IMG/VR virus record: IMGVR_UViG_3300049855_000474
Coordinates: 62,001-126,000 of that record
Source: a virus
Length of the DNA stretch: 64,000 nucleotides
Direction: 5' to 3' (one strand)
Positions 16,677 to 25,000 of this stretch are shown piece after piece. Positions within the stretch are counted from its first letter, which is position 1. Every line of letters begins with the position of its first letter. Made by a program: the position numbers and the translations under genes. The notes beneath the pieces are model-generated. The model had not been told where the DNA came from and did no database searches. It was given only the letters and a program-made list of their open reading frames with translations.

Positions 16677-17054
16677 TCACTTTTGCTGCTTTAGGTCCAA
16701 AGAAACTTCCCTTGCACGAATTGCTCGCACAGACTCCGCCTGTTCCTGCCTCTTCTCCTCAGTATAAATAGCCTTCAGCTTAGCAGTCCGTTGATTCCTC
16801 TGTTCCTCGGTTTCTTCCGCTCTAGCCTTCCTTTGACTTTCACTAAGCTTCGCATCAGTTCCATTTTTAGCTCTAGTTTCAAGTTTTGCTTCTTTAACTT
16901 TCTGTTTTTGTTCTGAACTGCGTGCGGCGTGCTGTGCTTTACTTTTCTCGCTAAGCTTCCTGCGCGTTTCTTCTGACATAGGCTTCCTAGTCAGGGCAGC
17001 TAATCGTTGTCGCTCTTTCGTTTCTGCACTAACCGTTTCACCTTTTTTTGACAT
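16677..17054 (-). CDS. NUMOD-only truncated paralogue of the homing endonuclease
   Basis: A 125-residue protein that is clearly a paralogue of the N-terminal part of the neighbouring endonuclease: KGETVSAETKERQRLAALTR against KGQVVSEETKERQRLAALNR, and KAQHAARSSEQKQKV against KAMHAARSTEQKQKV. It consists only of basic NUMOD-like helices and lacks the PD-(D/E)XK domain. It has its own GGAG site and start. It may be a remnant after loss of the nuclease domain, or a DNA-binding protein competing for the same sites. Confidence 0.7.
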   Translation of the reverse strand: MSKKGETVSAETKERQRLAALTRKPMSEETRRKLSEKSKAQHAARSSEQKQKVKEAKLETRAKNGTDAKLSESQRKARAEETEEQRNQRTAKLKAIYTEEKRQEQAESVRAIRAREVSLDLKQQK

Positions 17055-17089
17055 AAATAAACTCCGTAATGTTGGTTAAAAGAGGAAAA

Positions 17090-17114
17090 CCTCGTTACCA
17101 ACACAGTAACGAGG
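17090..17114 (-). terminator. Rho-independent terminator after the capsid gene
   Basis: Perfect nine-base-pair stem CCTCGTTAC/GTAACGAGG with a seven-base loop, followed on the minus strand by TTTTCCTCTTTT. It lies 56 bases past the major capsid gene stop and would end the capsid transcript before the homing genes. Confidence 0.8.
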
Positions 17115-17169
17115 CTCCATATATTTGTCAACTGCTTTGAAGCAGAAACCTTCTTTACAAGTTTACAGC

Positions 17170-18306
17170 TTAGACGCGGATACCACGAACCAAACCACGC
17201 GTGTTACCCAAAACTTGCGCCTGAATTTGCTGCAAAAACCAGCCGCGAGCAGCTCTTGACTGGTTGTAAAGATCAATGGCTCGGCTGTCAAGTTCCTTGA
17301 TCTGACAGATGGTACCGAGAGTCACGGGGCTCGAAACCACGAACACCTCACCAGGCTGCAAGACCTGAAGGGTGGGGTAACGGTAACCGTCCGTGAGGAT
17401 TTCCATACCAAGTAGGCTGCCGAGGCGACCTTCAAGGATAAGCTCATGCTTGTGAACCTGGTCGTACCAAGCAGTGAACTCACTATGTGCGATGATGTCG
17501 TTCCAAAGGTCGAACGAGATAATCATCGTCGCAGCGGGGGTGCCCCAACGATTGACCGCAGTACGCATCGTGGTCAACACCGAGGGAGTGAACGAGGGGA
17601 AAAGAGTGAGGTCGTTATGGACCGTCGCGCCTTGCACCATAAGTGCGCGCGAGATATTGTCCTCCTTACGAAGAACAGCCTCAAGACCGTCCTGGAACTT
17701 CTGGTCCAAGAGATCCGTGGAAGCCTGAGCAATTTCCTTGTCTTCGATGATGATCGAAGCCGTGATGTAATACTCGGGAGGATAGATCCAATCCTGACGA
17801 ATGCGCTGCTCTTGAATCTTGGTATCCGACGTCACCTGGTAGGCAATGACGTCCTTTTTGCGAACCTTGACTCGGGCGTTCTGACCGGGCGCAACGTTCT
17901 GCATCGCAAAGATCTTACGGCTGAAACCTTCGCGACCGAGGGTCTCCCAGATCTCATCCGAATACACTTCACCAAGAACCGAGAACTTCTCACTCGAACG
18001 GTCATGGAAAGCCTGGACCAGCTGAGCCTGACGCTCCGCAGCAGCTTCCTTCGTGATACCACGACTCATAACGGTCTCAGTTGCCGACTGCTGAACAAGC
18101 TGCGCAATCACTTGCAACAGCTCCTTATTCGAGCTAGCATTCAGCTGACCATTCGCGCCGAAAGCAGGACCATCCGACATGCGGACAGAACTACCAACGC
18201 GCACACCACCACGAAGACCATCCTGCGAAACGGCAGGAACATCACTGGCACTCGCCATCACTCGAACAGGCTTATTGGCACCACCAGGTGCGTAGGGACT
18301 AGACAT
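17170..18306 (-). CDS. Major capsid protein
   Basis: A 378-residue protein in the typical place and style of a HK97-fold capsid protein of large phages: flexible N-terminal region (1-60, GGVRVGSSVRMSDGPA), helical segment (ELLQVIAQLVQQSATE), then GEVYSDEIWETLGREGFSRK, APGQNARVKVRKKDVIAY, VTSDTKIQEQRIRQDW, WIYPPEYYITASIIIED and a C-terminal domain with ATMIISFDLWNDIIAH. Codon use is markedly richer in G and C at third positions than in neighbouring genes, as expected for the most expressed virion gene. The start has AAGGAG at optimal distance, preceded by a leader hairpin; a strong terminator follows. The prohead protease may remove an N-terminal peptide; no cut site is evident. Confidence 0.87.
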   Translation of the reverse strand: MSSPYAPGGANKPVRVMASASDVPAVSQDGLRGGVRVGSSVRMSDGPAFGANGQLNASSNKELLQVIAQLVQQSATETVMSRGITKEAAAERQAQLVQAFHDRSSEKFSVLGEVYSDEIWETLGREGFSRKIFAMQNVAPGQNARVKVRKKDVIAYQVTSDTKIQEQRIRQDWIYPPEYYITASIIIEDKEIAQASTDLLDQKFQDGLEAVLRKEDNISRALMVQGATVHNDLTLFPSFTPSVLTTMRTAVNRWGTPAATMIISFDLWNDIIAHSEFTAWYDQVHKHELILEGRLGSLLGMEILTDGYRYPTLQVLQPGEVFVVSSPVTLGTICQIKELDSRAIDLYNQSRAARGWFLQQIQAQVLGNTRGLVRGIRV

Positions 18307-18502
18307 TACAGTTTCTCCTTACAAACTAATTTTTGTTTGTATCAATTTGAATCAGTTTTCCGTTTGTAATTCTGTTAAGTCTATCGAACTAGTTCTGGTG
18401 GATAGTTCAGCCGTAAATTAGGGTAGTTATTCTTATCGTGTCTAAAGTCGTCAATTTGCTGACATTTTTTAGGTCAGCAAAACTGACCAACTAAGACAAT
18501 CC
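18307..18502 (-). promoter_or_regulatory. Capsid-gene leader with two hairpins
   Basis: About 195 non-coding bases upstream of the capsid start. Two perfect hairpins can be drawn: GGTCAG/CTGACC (18472-18477 with 18483-18488) and TACAAAC/GTTTGTA (18320-18326 with 18335-18341), the latter directly before the ribosome-binding site. Neither is followed by a T-run on the minus strand. They fit a promoter region plus a stabilising 5' leader for a highly expressed mRNA. No consensus sigma-70 promoter is convincing, so a phage-specific promoter is possible. Confidence 0.5.
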
Positions 18503-18763
18503 TCACAGGAAGCGAGTGACGCGAACGCGAGGAGAACCGGTGGCAAAGTCAGTATCGGGAGCCGTGATGAGTACAGGTGACCCATTTAGCGGTGCGATAA
18601 TTGCTTTGAACCTATTAATAGATACTCTGGGCAAATCATTAGCGATTTTGACGCTAGATTCCGTAGTATTATCGGCATAGGTAATATCCACAGCAGAGTC
18701 CACTGTGTTATCCCTCTGAGCAGTGAGGGTCTCGCCAAAATACACACCAGATTTCATTGACAT
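18503..18763 (-). CDS. Small beta-rich protein upstream of the capsid gene
   Basis: An 86-residue protein with beta-strand pattern (SGVYFGETLTAQ, SAVDITYADNTTESSVKIAN, VSINRFKAIIAPLNGSPVLI). It could be a small decoration or head-stabilising protein, by its place just before the capsid gene and its Thr/Val composition. ATG 18763 or 18757 can serve as start; the first lies within a small inverted repeat (GACATA/TATGTC, 18759-18781). No family recognised. Confidence 0.55.
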   Translation of the reverse strand: MSMKSGVYFGETLTAQRDNTVDSAVDITYADNTTESSVKIANDLPRVSINRFKAIIAPLNGSPVLITAPDTDFATGSPRVRVTRFL

Positions 18764-18815
18764 ACAAAAATATAATATGTCAAATTAGTAGTTTAGCCTC
18801 CTAAGATAGGGCTTC
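18764..18815 (+). promoter_or_regulatory. Divergent promoter/operator region
   Basis: The only gap between the minus-strand head operon and the plus-strand two-gene island. It contains TATAAT (18771-18776) and an inverted repeat GACATA...TATGTC (18759-18764 with 18776-18781) overlapping the start codon of the minus-strand gene. A -35 box at the right distance is not evident, so the TATAAT may be fortuitous. Confidence 0.35.
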
Positions 18816-19454
18816 ATGGTAGAAATCGTCCAAAAAGTACCAAAAATCGACAGGATGCCATGTAAAAGAGTAGATACGATGCCAGAACTCACAAAAACAC
18901 AAATCGGAACATTCAAGTCTGAGGACTCTATAGTCGCTGGGGATCTGGCGGCTGGGGCGGATTCGGGGCTGATCTTTGCAGCTAAGCCGGGAATATGGAA
19001 AATATTCCGCTTAGCGGATGAGACTCACACGCATGAATTGATAATAATTCATGAAAGTGTGAAGTCCTTTTCTGAGGAGAGGGCGTCTTGGATTGCTGAA
19101 CCTGCTGAAGTGTCTATAGTTTCTGAAAATTGTGGGTTGTTTGACTTGCAGGGATTTCAGACAAACAAAGAAGAAATAGAACTTATGTTTGATCGAAAAA
19201 TAGGTACAGCAGGGTATCTTACAACAGAGTTAGGCTGTTTGACTAAGGCTGGGTACGGAATAGGCTCGTACAATTTGCTTTTGTGCTATAATAAGGATGG
19301 CGAGGCTATCGCTGGCAAGTTGATTTTTATTGACGAAGTTTACGATAATGATTTTGAGAGTTATGAAGACGATAAGTCAATTGACGAGTGGGCTCCATCG
19401 CTTTGGGACGAAGATTTAGATTTTGGAGAAGATGATGACTACGAAGAAAACTAA
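18816..19454 (+). CDS. DUF4241-like acidic protein
   Basis: A 212-residue protein. SGLIFAAKPG near residue 50, a beta-rich middle, and GYGIGSYNLLLCYNKDGEA near 155 resemble the pattern of DUF4241 proteins, which have a G-DGSY-x(n)-DxDG signature near the C-terminus; I make this assignment by eye and it needs a profile search. The last 40 residues are strongly acidic (FESYEDDKSIDEW...DEDLDFGEDDDYEE). An alternative start is ATG 18879. It is the first gene of a plus-strand pair inside a minus-strand region, so it may be expressed at another time than its neighbours. Confidence 0.6.
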   Translation: MVEIVQKVPKIDRMPCKRVDTMPELTKTQIGTFKSEDSIVAGDLAAGADSGLIFAAKPGIWKIFRLADETHTHELIIIHESVKSFSEERASWIAEPAEVSIVSENCGLFDLQGFQTNKEEIELMFDRKIGTAGYLTTELGCLTKAGYGIGSYNLLLCYNKDGEAIAGKLIFIDEVYDNDFESYEDDKSIDEWAPSLWDEDLDFGEDDDYEEN

Positions 19455-19866
19455 AGTTAGCAAGAAGAAAGCCAAGACGCCAAAGCAGGCAAAGCCTAAA
19501 GGTCGTCCTAAGAAGATTAGGGTGGTGGTTCTGGAATCAGAAGTACCACCTCTTGGTGAGGATGGGGCTGTTGATGTAGTTGACGCACCAAAGCCAGAGG
19601 ACCCCACGCCGGAAGGTGAGAAGTTGGACTTTGACGGTCAAGCTTCGAAGGTAGAAATCTACTCTTCTTATTGGGGTCCTTGGGGAACGCCGGACACGTC
19701 TAAAGAAACAATAATCCCTACTGCACTTCCGCAGGAAGTTATGTCAGAGGAGCAGATTCAGGACTTCAAGGATATTGTGAACAGCAAGCACCTGCAACTC
19801 AGGATAGAGTTACCTTGGTACAAGCGATGGTGGGTAGCTATCTGGAAGTTTTTGAAATCTAAGTGA
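19435..19866 (+). CDS. Basic protein with AT-hook-like motif and amphipathic C-terminus
   Basis: From ATG 19435 a 143-residue protein overlapping the previous gene by 20 bases. It opens with a very basic tract (KKTKVSKKKAKTPKQAKPK) followed by KGRPKKIR, matching an AT-hook core (GRP flanked by Lys/Arg). A Pro/Asp-rich middle follows; the end is Trp-rich and amphipathic (WYKRWWVAIWKFLKS), suggesting membrane or protein contact. A DNA-binding role is inferred from the AT-hook only. Confidence 0.6.
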   Translation: MTTKKTKVSKKKAKTPKQAKPKGRPKKIRVVVLESEVPPLGEDGAVDVVDAPKPEDPTPEGEKLDFDGQASKVEIYSSYWGPWGTPDTSKETIIPTALPQEVMSEEQIQDFKDIVNSKHLQLRIELPWYKRWWVAIWKFLKSK

Positions 19867-19872
19867 AGCAGC

Positions 19873-19900
19873 AGAAAGGGAGCCAATTGGCTCCCTTTCT
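19873..19900. terminator. Bidirectional rho-independent terminator
   Basis: A perfect 28-base palindrome: AGAAAGGGAGCC, loop AATT, GGCTCCCTTTCT. It lies between the convergent stops of the basic protein (plus) and dCTP deaminase (minus; stop at 19900). T-rich sequence at the end of the stem on both strands allows termination in both directions. Confidence 0.85.
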
Positions 19901-20457
19901 CATTTCTGCCTCTTACCTAGCGAACTTGTCGGACCCATCTGACCTTGGTAGTGGGAACCCAGAGCTTTATTTCCGTAGGGTACAGCGACAGGAGTTGACA
20001 TCCTAGTGAAGTTCATTTGGGCAATTTCCATGCCTTCGTATAGCTTAATTGGCCAGGGACCTAGATTGACAATCTCTAGAGTGACTTGACCAGTGAAACC
20101 TGGGTGGATCCAACCGGCTGCTACGTGGGGTAGGAGGAACAGACGGGCGAGGCTGGATTTGCCTTCAACTCGAATAGCGATGTCCTTAGGGCAAGTAATA
20201 ACTTGCTGGGTTGATCCTAATACACAGTGTCCTGGGTCTAGTCTCCAGACAGGAGAGTCGACTTCCTTCATGTAGTCTCTAGGATTATGAATCCTGAGAT
20301 CCAAGCCATCAGCCTCCACAAGCTGATTAGAATGAAAGGGAACAAGGAACCCTCGGGCTAAAGAGAGGTCATAGCTAGCAGGCTGGACCCTGTCGGCATC
20401 GTAAGGATGGACGATAGAAGGACAAATTTCTCTAATATGGACATCACTTAATAGCAT
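19900..20457 (-). CDS. dcd: dCTP deaminase (dCTP/dUTP pyrophosphatase family)
   Basis: A 185-residue protein of the trimeric dCTP deaminase/dUTPase superfamily. Motifs: QPASYDLSLARGF (26-37), EGKSSLARLFLLPH (98-111) with the family Ser and Arg, AAGWIHPGFTGQVTLEIVN (113-131) with the catalytic Glu at 128, and a C-terminal lid SHYQGQMGPTSS. The family enzyme converts dCTP to dUTP (or dUMP), feeding thymidylate synthesis. Lys replaces the more usual Arg in G(R/K)SS. It sits beside the ribonucleotide reductase genes. Whether it is mono- or bifunctional cannot be told. Confidence 0.88.
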   Translation of the reverse strand: MLLSDVHIREICPSIVHPYDADRVQPASYDLSLARGFLVPFHSNQLVEADGLDLRIHNPRDYMKEVDSPVWRLDPGHCVLGSTQQVITCPKDIAIRVEGKSSLARLFLLPHVAAGWIHPGFTGQVTLEIVNLGPWPIKLYEGMEIAQMNFTRMSTPVAVPYGNKALGSHYQGQMGPTSSLGKRQK

Positions 20458-20466
20458 AAATCTCTT

Positions 20467-20745
20467 TCAGCTAATACAGAAGTTGGGGCTGTTTTTAATG
20501 GTTTCATATACAGTTGCGAAATCTTTTTGCTCGTGAAGATACTCACAAAGTGCCAAATCTAGAGCAGCTAAGGCTCTGGCTTCCTCGGGGCAATTTTGCT
20601 TGAAAGCAAGCCACTCTTCGGAAGTATCTAAGTTGAAACGTAAGAGATAGTAGCTATTTAAGCAGTTCTCTAGGTACTGTACGGTTATAATTCCAATAGA
20701 GTAATTCTTAGCTAGCAAATCGATTTGATCTACGGTTAGTCTCAT
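20467..20745 (-). CDS. Small unknown protein between nucleotide-metabolism genes
   Basis: A 92-residue mostly helical protein (DQIDLLAKNYSIGIITVQYL, EARALAALDLALCEYLHEQ). It overlaps the reductase-like gene by four bases (ATGA) and is followed by dcd after nine bases, so it is part of that operon. No family recognised. Confidence 0.55.
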   Translation of the reverse strand: MRLTVDQIDLLAKNYSIGIITVQYLENCLNSYYLLRFNLDTSEEWLAFKQNCPEEARALAALDLALCEYLHEQKDFATVYETIKNSPNFCIS

Positions 20746-22043
20746 AATTTCTTCTTCATCGGGGCAGCTGGAATTGTTGAACGTTGCGCATCATAATTAT
20801 AGGAAGGTGGGAGAACTGCTGGGATGGTCAGTTTATCATCAGTGCGCTTACGTTCAATAGCAGTCTGCGATATTTCCAGAGATAAGTCCAGTTTAAACAT
20901 ACCAGAGGTAGAATCAACAGTGACATCCCAATTTGTTATCTTCAGGTCTTTAGAAATCTGATGGATACTAGCAGGGTCGACTGTTTTAGATTCCACAGGA
21001 GGATCCGTGGGAATCCAAGAAGATATTTCTACATCAGGGTTATCGAGATCCACAGTTTGTCCTTGCAGTGGGCGATCTGACCAAAACTGCACAGAGCGAT
21101 GAACCTGATCAGAACTAGATCGATCTACTTCTGAGGCGGTCAGAAAGTAGAGAGGAAGGCAATTGGGAGATGAGAGATTGACACCAAACTGGTCACTATA
21201 ATCCCGAGCGACATTCGCCGCCTCGACACACTCCCCAGATACACCTTTATGTGCCCATAGAAAGGAAGGAAAGGGATCGGATCCGGAACTGGTTCCGGCT
21301 GTAAAACCTGGACTGCCTACAGAACTATGTTGAACTAATACCTCGTTACGAATGCCCCAGTTGGCTATGTCGTTACGAAGGAGTGTACTCGCCATGCTTC
21401 CTCGCGAGGCAAGCCCTAGGTCAAGGCGATCCACAAACAAGGTTTCGGAAGAAATATTTCGATTGCAATCCGAGAATTCTCCACGTTCACGAGCTAAGTG
21501 GATGGATGTTCTATAAGCCCAATGCGAAATACTGAAGAACAGTTCATCAAGGAAAAGCCGGCATAGGTCGTTATTTCCATAAGGGATACCAAGGCGAATC
21601 AGCAATTCAGCCAAGCCAAAAGAACCTAGACTGAGGTGACGTCGAGGATGAGTGCATACGGAATCTAGAAAATGAACAGCTGTTTCTATTACATGCTGCA
21701 GTTCCAGCCACTTCACTTTCTGGCAAACCTCAACAACCTGATGTTCTACCACAGAGGAACTACAGGTAAAAAACGTCTCAGGTCCGAACTTAGAGAGGTT
21801 CAAATAGCCACAGGATTCTTTGGTATCTAGGATATCCTTGGCAGGAAAAAACAAACCACTATCAAGGATTTCCCTATAGAGTGCCTCTTCCGAGGCAAGA
21901 GCCGGCATATCCCAAGTGCACAAACCCCTTGAAAGAGCAGGGTTTACCGCCCAGTCAGAGGAGAAACCCTGGGCTTCAGACCTAGAAGACACTAAAAGTG
22001 ACATAAGTCTGGAGAGATCTTTGTAGCCTAATAAATCAGTCAT
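20742..22043 (-). CDS. Degenerate ribonucleotide reductase-like paralogue
   Basis: About 433 residues from ATG 22043 (the frame is open to GTG 22082 inside the reductase gene). It aligns by eye with the C-terminal half of the neighbouring class II reductase: SCGYLNLSKFG matches SCRLMLVNLYRFV; HLSLGSFGLAELLIRLGIPYG matches GLGITALGDALAALGIRYG; AYRTSIHLARERGEF matches AYRSSVQMAEERGAF; and NWGIRNEVLVQHSSVGSPG lies where the reductase has RNIGLTTTAPAGSVS. The N-terminal half, with the first redox Cys, the GGVG region and the NPCGE radical-Cys motif, is absent. It therefore cannot catalyse reduction by the known mechanism. It may be a regulatory or structural partner of the reductase, or a duplicated copy that took another role. 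Confidence 0.7.
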   Translation of the reverse strand: MTDLLGYKDLSRLMSLLVSSRSEAQGFSSDWAVNPALSRGLCTWDMPALASEEALYREILDSGLFFPAKDILDTKESCGYLNLSKFGPETFFTCSSSVVEHQVVEVCQKVKWLELQHVIETAVHFLDSVCTHPRRHLSLGSFGLAELLIRLGIPYGNNDLCRLFLDELFFSISHWAYRTSIHLARERGEFSDCNRNISSETLFVDRLDLGLASRGSMASTLLRNDIANWGIRNEVLVQHSSVGSPGFTAGTSSGSDPFPSFLWAHKGVSGECVEAANVARDYSDQFGVNLSSPNCLPLYFLTASEVDRSSSDQVHRSVQFWSDRPLQGQTVDLDNPDVEISSWIPTDPPVESKTVDPASIHQISKDLKITNWDVTVDSTSGMFKLDLSLEISQTAIERKRTDDKLTIPAVLPPSYNYDAQRSTIPAAPMKKKL

Positions 22044-22059
22044 AATACTTTCTAAGTTA

Positions 22060-25000
22060 TCAGGAGCACTTAGACGACCCACAGGTCATACAAGTGACAC
22101 AACCCTGCTGATACGACAGCTCGGTGGACTTGCACTCTTTACAGTGCTTTTCTGAAGTAGTTTTAGTTCCATCTGGAATGTAATGCTTGCTGAGCACTCT
22201 GGCGATGACAGTGCTAAAGGACCACATATCGCTGTGTTTGTCTTTACGCAGCTGCTCCACTAGGAACTTTACGGGAACACCATGCCTAAGAGCAAGAGAA
22301 ATCGTACGTGTGAAGGCGCCGTAGATTGGATTATCGAATACCGTGACAATGTCCTTAATGACAAGCTGGTCATCGTCCCCGATGGGGATTTCTAGGTTAT
22401 ACAGAGAAATACCATCTGCATTCTTGCCGTTCTTAACTAGGCGACCTTCTTTGACACGCTTCGGAATCTCTACATTCAAGGAGAGACCGCAGAACAATTC
22501 GTAAGGACGATCATCGAGCCTACCTACTACTACAAGGTAGGACTCGCCCTTAACGTTAGCACGATGTATATCACAAGGAAGAACCTTGGGTCGCTTGGGA
22601 GCATGAGTGTCTACAATAATAATTTCTTTGGCGGCTTCCTCGCTAAACATCACACCATCACGACTACCTTCTCGGTAGATCGTTACGCCCTTACAACCAC
22701 TTTCCCAGCCTCGCATGTAGATCTGCTTGACGGTATCAACGGTGGTTTCCTTTGGAATATTTGTAGTATTCGAAATAGAATGGCAAATCCACTTCTGAGC
22801 TGCCGCCTGGATATCAATCTTTTTGACCCAGTCAATGTCCTCAGAGGTAGCTTTCCAGTAGGGGGATTCCTCAATATTCACATTGCCAGTAACTTCCATC
22901 CACGTCTTTACGCCATGATGGAACACTGTGTAATGCTGCCACTTGTCCCCAAGCTCATCAACGAAATCAATCTTAGCGTCCTGATCGTTAGGATTGTGTT
23001 TCTTCCTTCTAGTATAGGCGAGCTTGAAAACAGGCTCACAACCCGAAGTAGACTGTGTCAAAATAGAAACACTACCCGCAGGGGCTGTTGTAGTTAGCCC
23101 GATGTTGCGTCGTCCATAGAGAAGGTAACGACCTTCAAGTGCCTGGTCTTCAGCCATAATTTGGCGAAGAAAGGGATGATTACGTTCAATTTTGAGATCA
23201 AAGGCAGGAAAAGCACCTCGCTCTTCCGCCATCTGAACCGAGGAACGATAAGCTCCCATAGCAAGAGCCCGGTAGATATCATGGGTAGCTGTTACGGATT
23301 CATCAGAACCATAACGAATACCCAAAGCAGCTAAAGCATCCCCCAGTGCTGTAATACCCAGACCTGTTCTGCGTCCTCGAACAGCAGAGTTTCTGATTTT
23401 ATTCCATAGAGTAACTTCAAGACTCTTGACATCCTCAGGCTCTGGGTCCTGCTCGACTTTAGCAAGAATGCGATCAATGCACTCAAGCTCTAGGTCAATC
23501 ATGTTATCCATAAGACGTTGTGCCTTCTGCACGACACAATCAAACCTAGAGTAATTAAAACGAGCTTTAGACGTAAACGGGTCATCCACAAACCGATACA
23601 AATTGACCAACATTAGCCGGCAGCTGTCATTGGAATTTAATGTGATCTCGCCGCATTGGCGTGACACTGTAAAAAGTGCGGCAGGAGTGGAAAACCCGTC
23701 CAAACTTTCCTCACCAAGAGCCATACAAAGGTTGTGAAAGTTATCTACTGTTCCATTGTAAACATCTTCAGTACCTACATATTCCACACTAACCACCCGA
23801 TGATTGTAGGTGGCAGCAGTAGATTTAACGTCAGCCCAATCACGAAAACCAAATTTAGTTCCAGTACGATATGAAAAACCAAGAGAGTGACAACGAGATT
23901 CCAATTCCTTTTGATAAGGATCTCGACCTAACTCCAAACGAAGTTGAGTAAAAGTATCAAGAATAGCGGTCTTGGATTTTTCAGCTTTAGCTTGATAAGT
24001 GGTGTGTAAAGAAGCCGTTCGATTGACATTAGCAGAAGTTTTACTATTAGCATAGTAATTAGAACAGCTAATAGAGCAAAAGCAGCCTTCACGTTTAGAG
24101 TAGGACGAAACAAAGGAAGAACCACAGTGCTCGCAACAACGCTCAACAGTTACTTCATTATCAATAATGTCTGCAGTATACCCTTGTTCTAGAGCCTTCG
24201 TCAAGGTACGGTGCAGACGTGGGTCTAAGGAAGGATAAGTAATACCACACTCAGTAGCTGCCCAAATTGATAGATCATAGAAAGAGCCGAGAGTAGAACT
24301 TCTCCAACAAGAAAAACTTTGGGGAAGATTATTTTCTTTTGCATACTTGTACCAAATCTTAATGGACGCACGACAACCCAGGCTTCTAGTCAAAAGAATA
24401 ACGTGCTGTCTTATGTCTTCATCAGATACTGTCGCGTAAGCATTCCCGTTATCACTACCGCTAGTAGCCAAGGACATTGTCTTTGAATACTGCGCAAATC
24501 TCTCAGGGTCAGCTTTGATCTTGAAGATAGGATTTAGATCTCCTTTGATACATTCCGCATGAAGCTGATCATAGTCTCTTTTTTGCATAAGATGCAAGTT
24601 TTCTACAGAATTATTGCTAGCGTGGAAATCTGCATGATGTATCACATGACCAGGAGGAACTTTACAATTGTGATGATGCTCCCAAATTAAACGATGCTCT
24701 GTTCGCCACCTAGAAGAGTTACAATCCTTAACCCACCAATAATTTTGAGATTGTGTAGCTTTATAATAAGGCAACGCTTCATGAAAACGAGCGGAAACCC
24801 TATGAGCTATCCATAACGAGTCCCCATTTTTAAGCTCGTCCACTCTCTTTTCTGAGCCGTCACGCAAAATCATTTTATGATTAGGTGTAGCCTTGAACGA
24901 ATGTCCCCCTTCAAGTGTCACCTTGTAAACAGGCTGATTATGTCCTGTTAGTCGTGGGTGTCGCATCTTACGAACAGCAATTTTCCCTGTGGCTGTATCC

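Noticed and set aside
18757-18776. TTGACA near TATAAT before the plus-strand island
   Set aside because: Spacing between the two boxes is only about eight bases, so they do not form one sigma-70 promoter.
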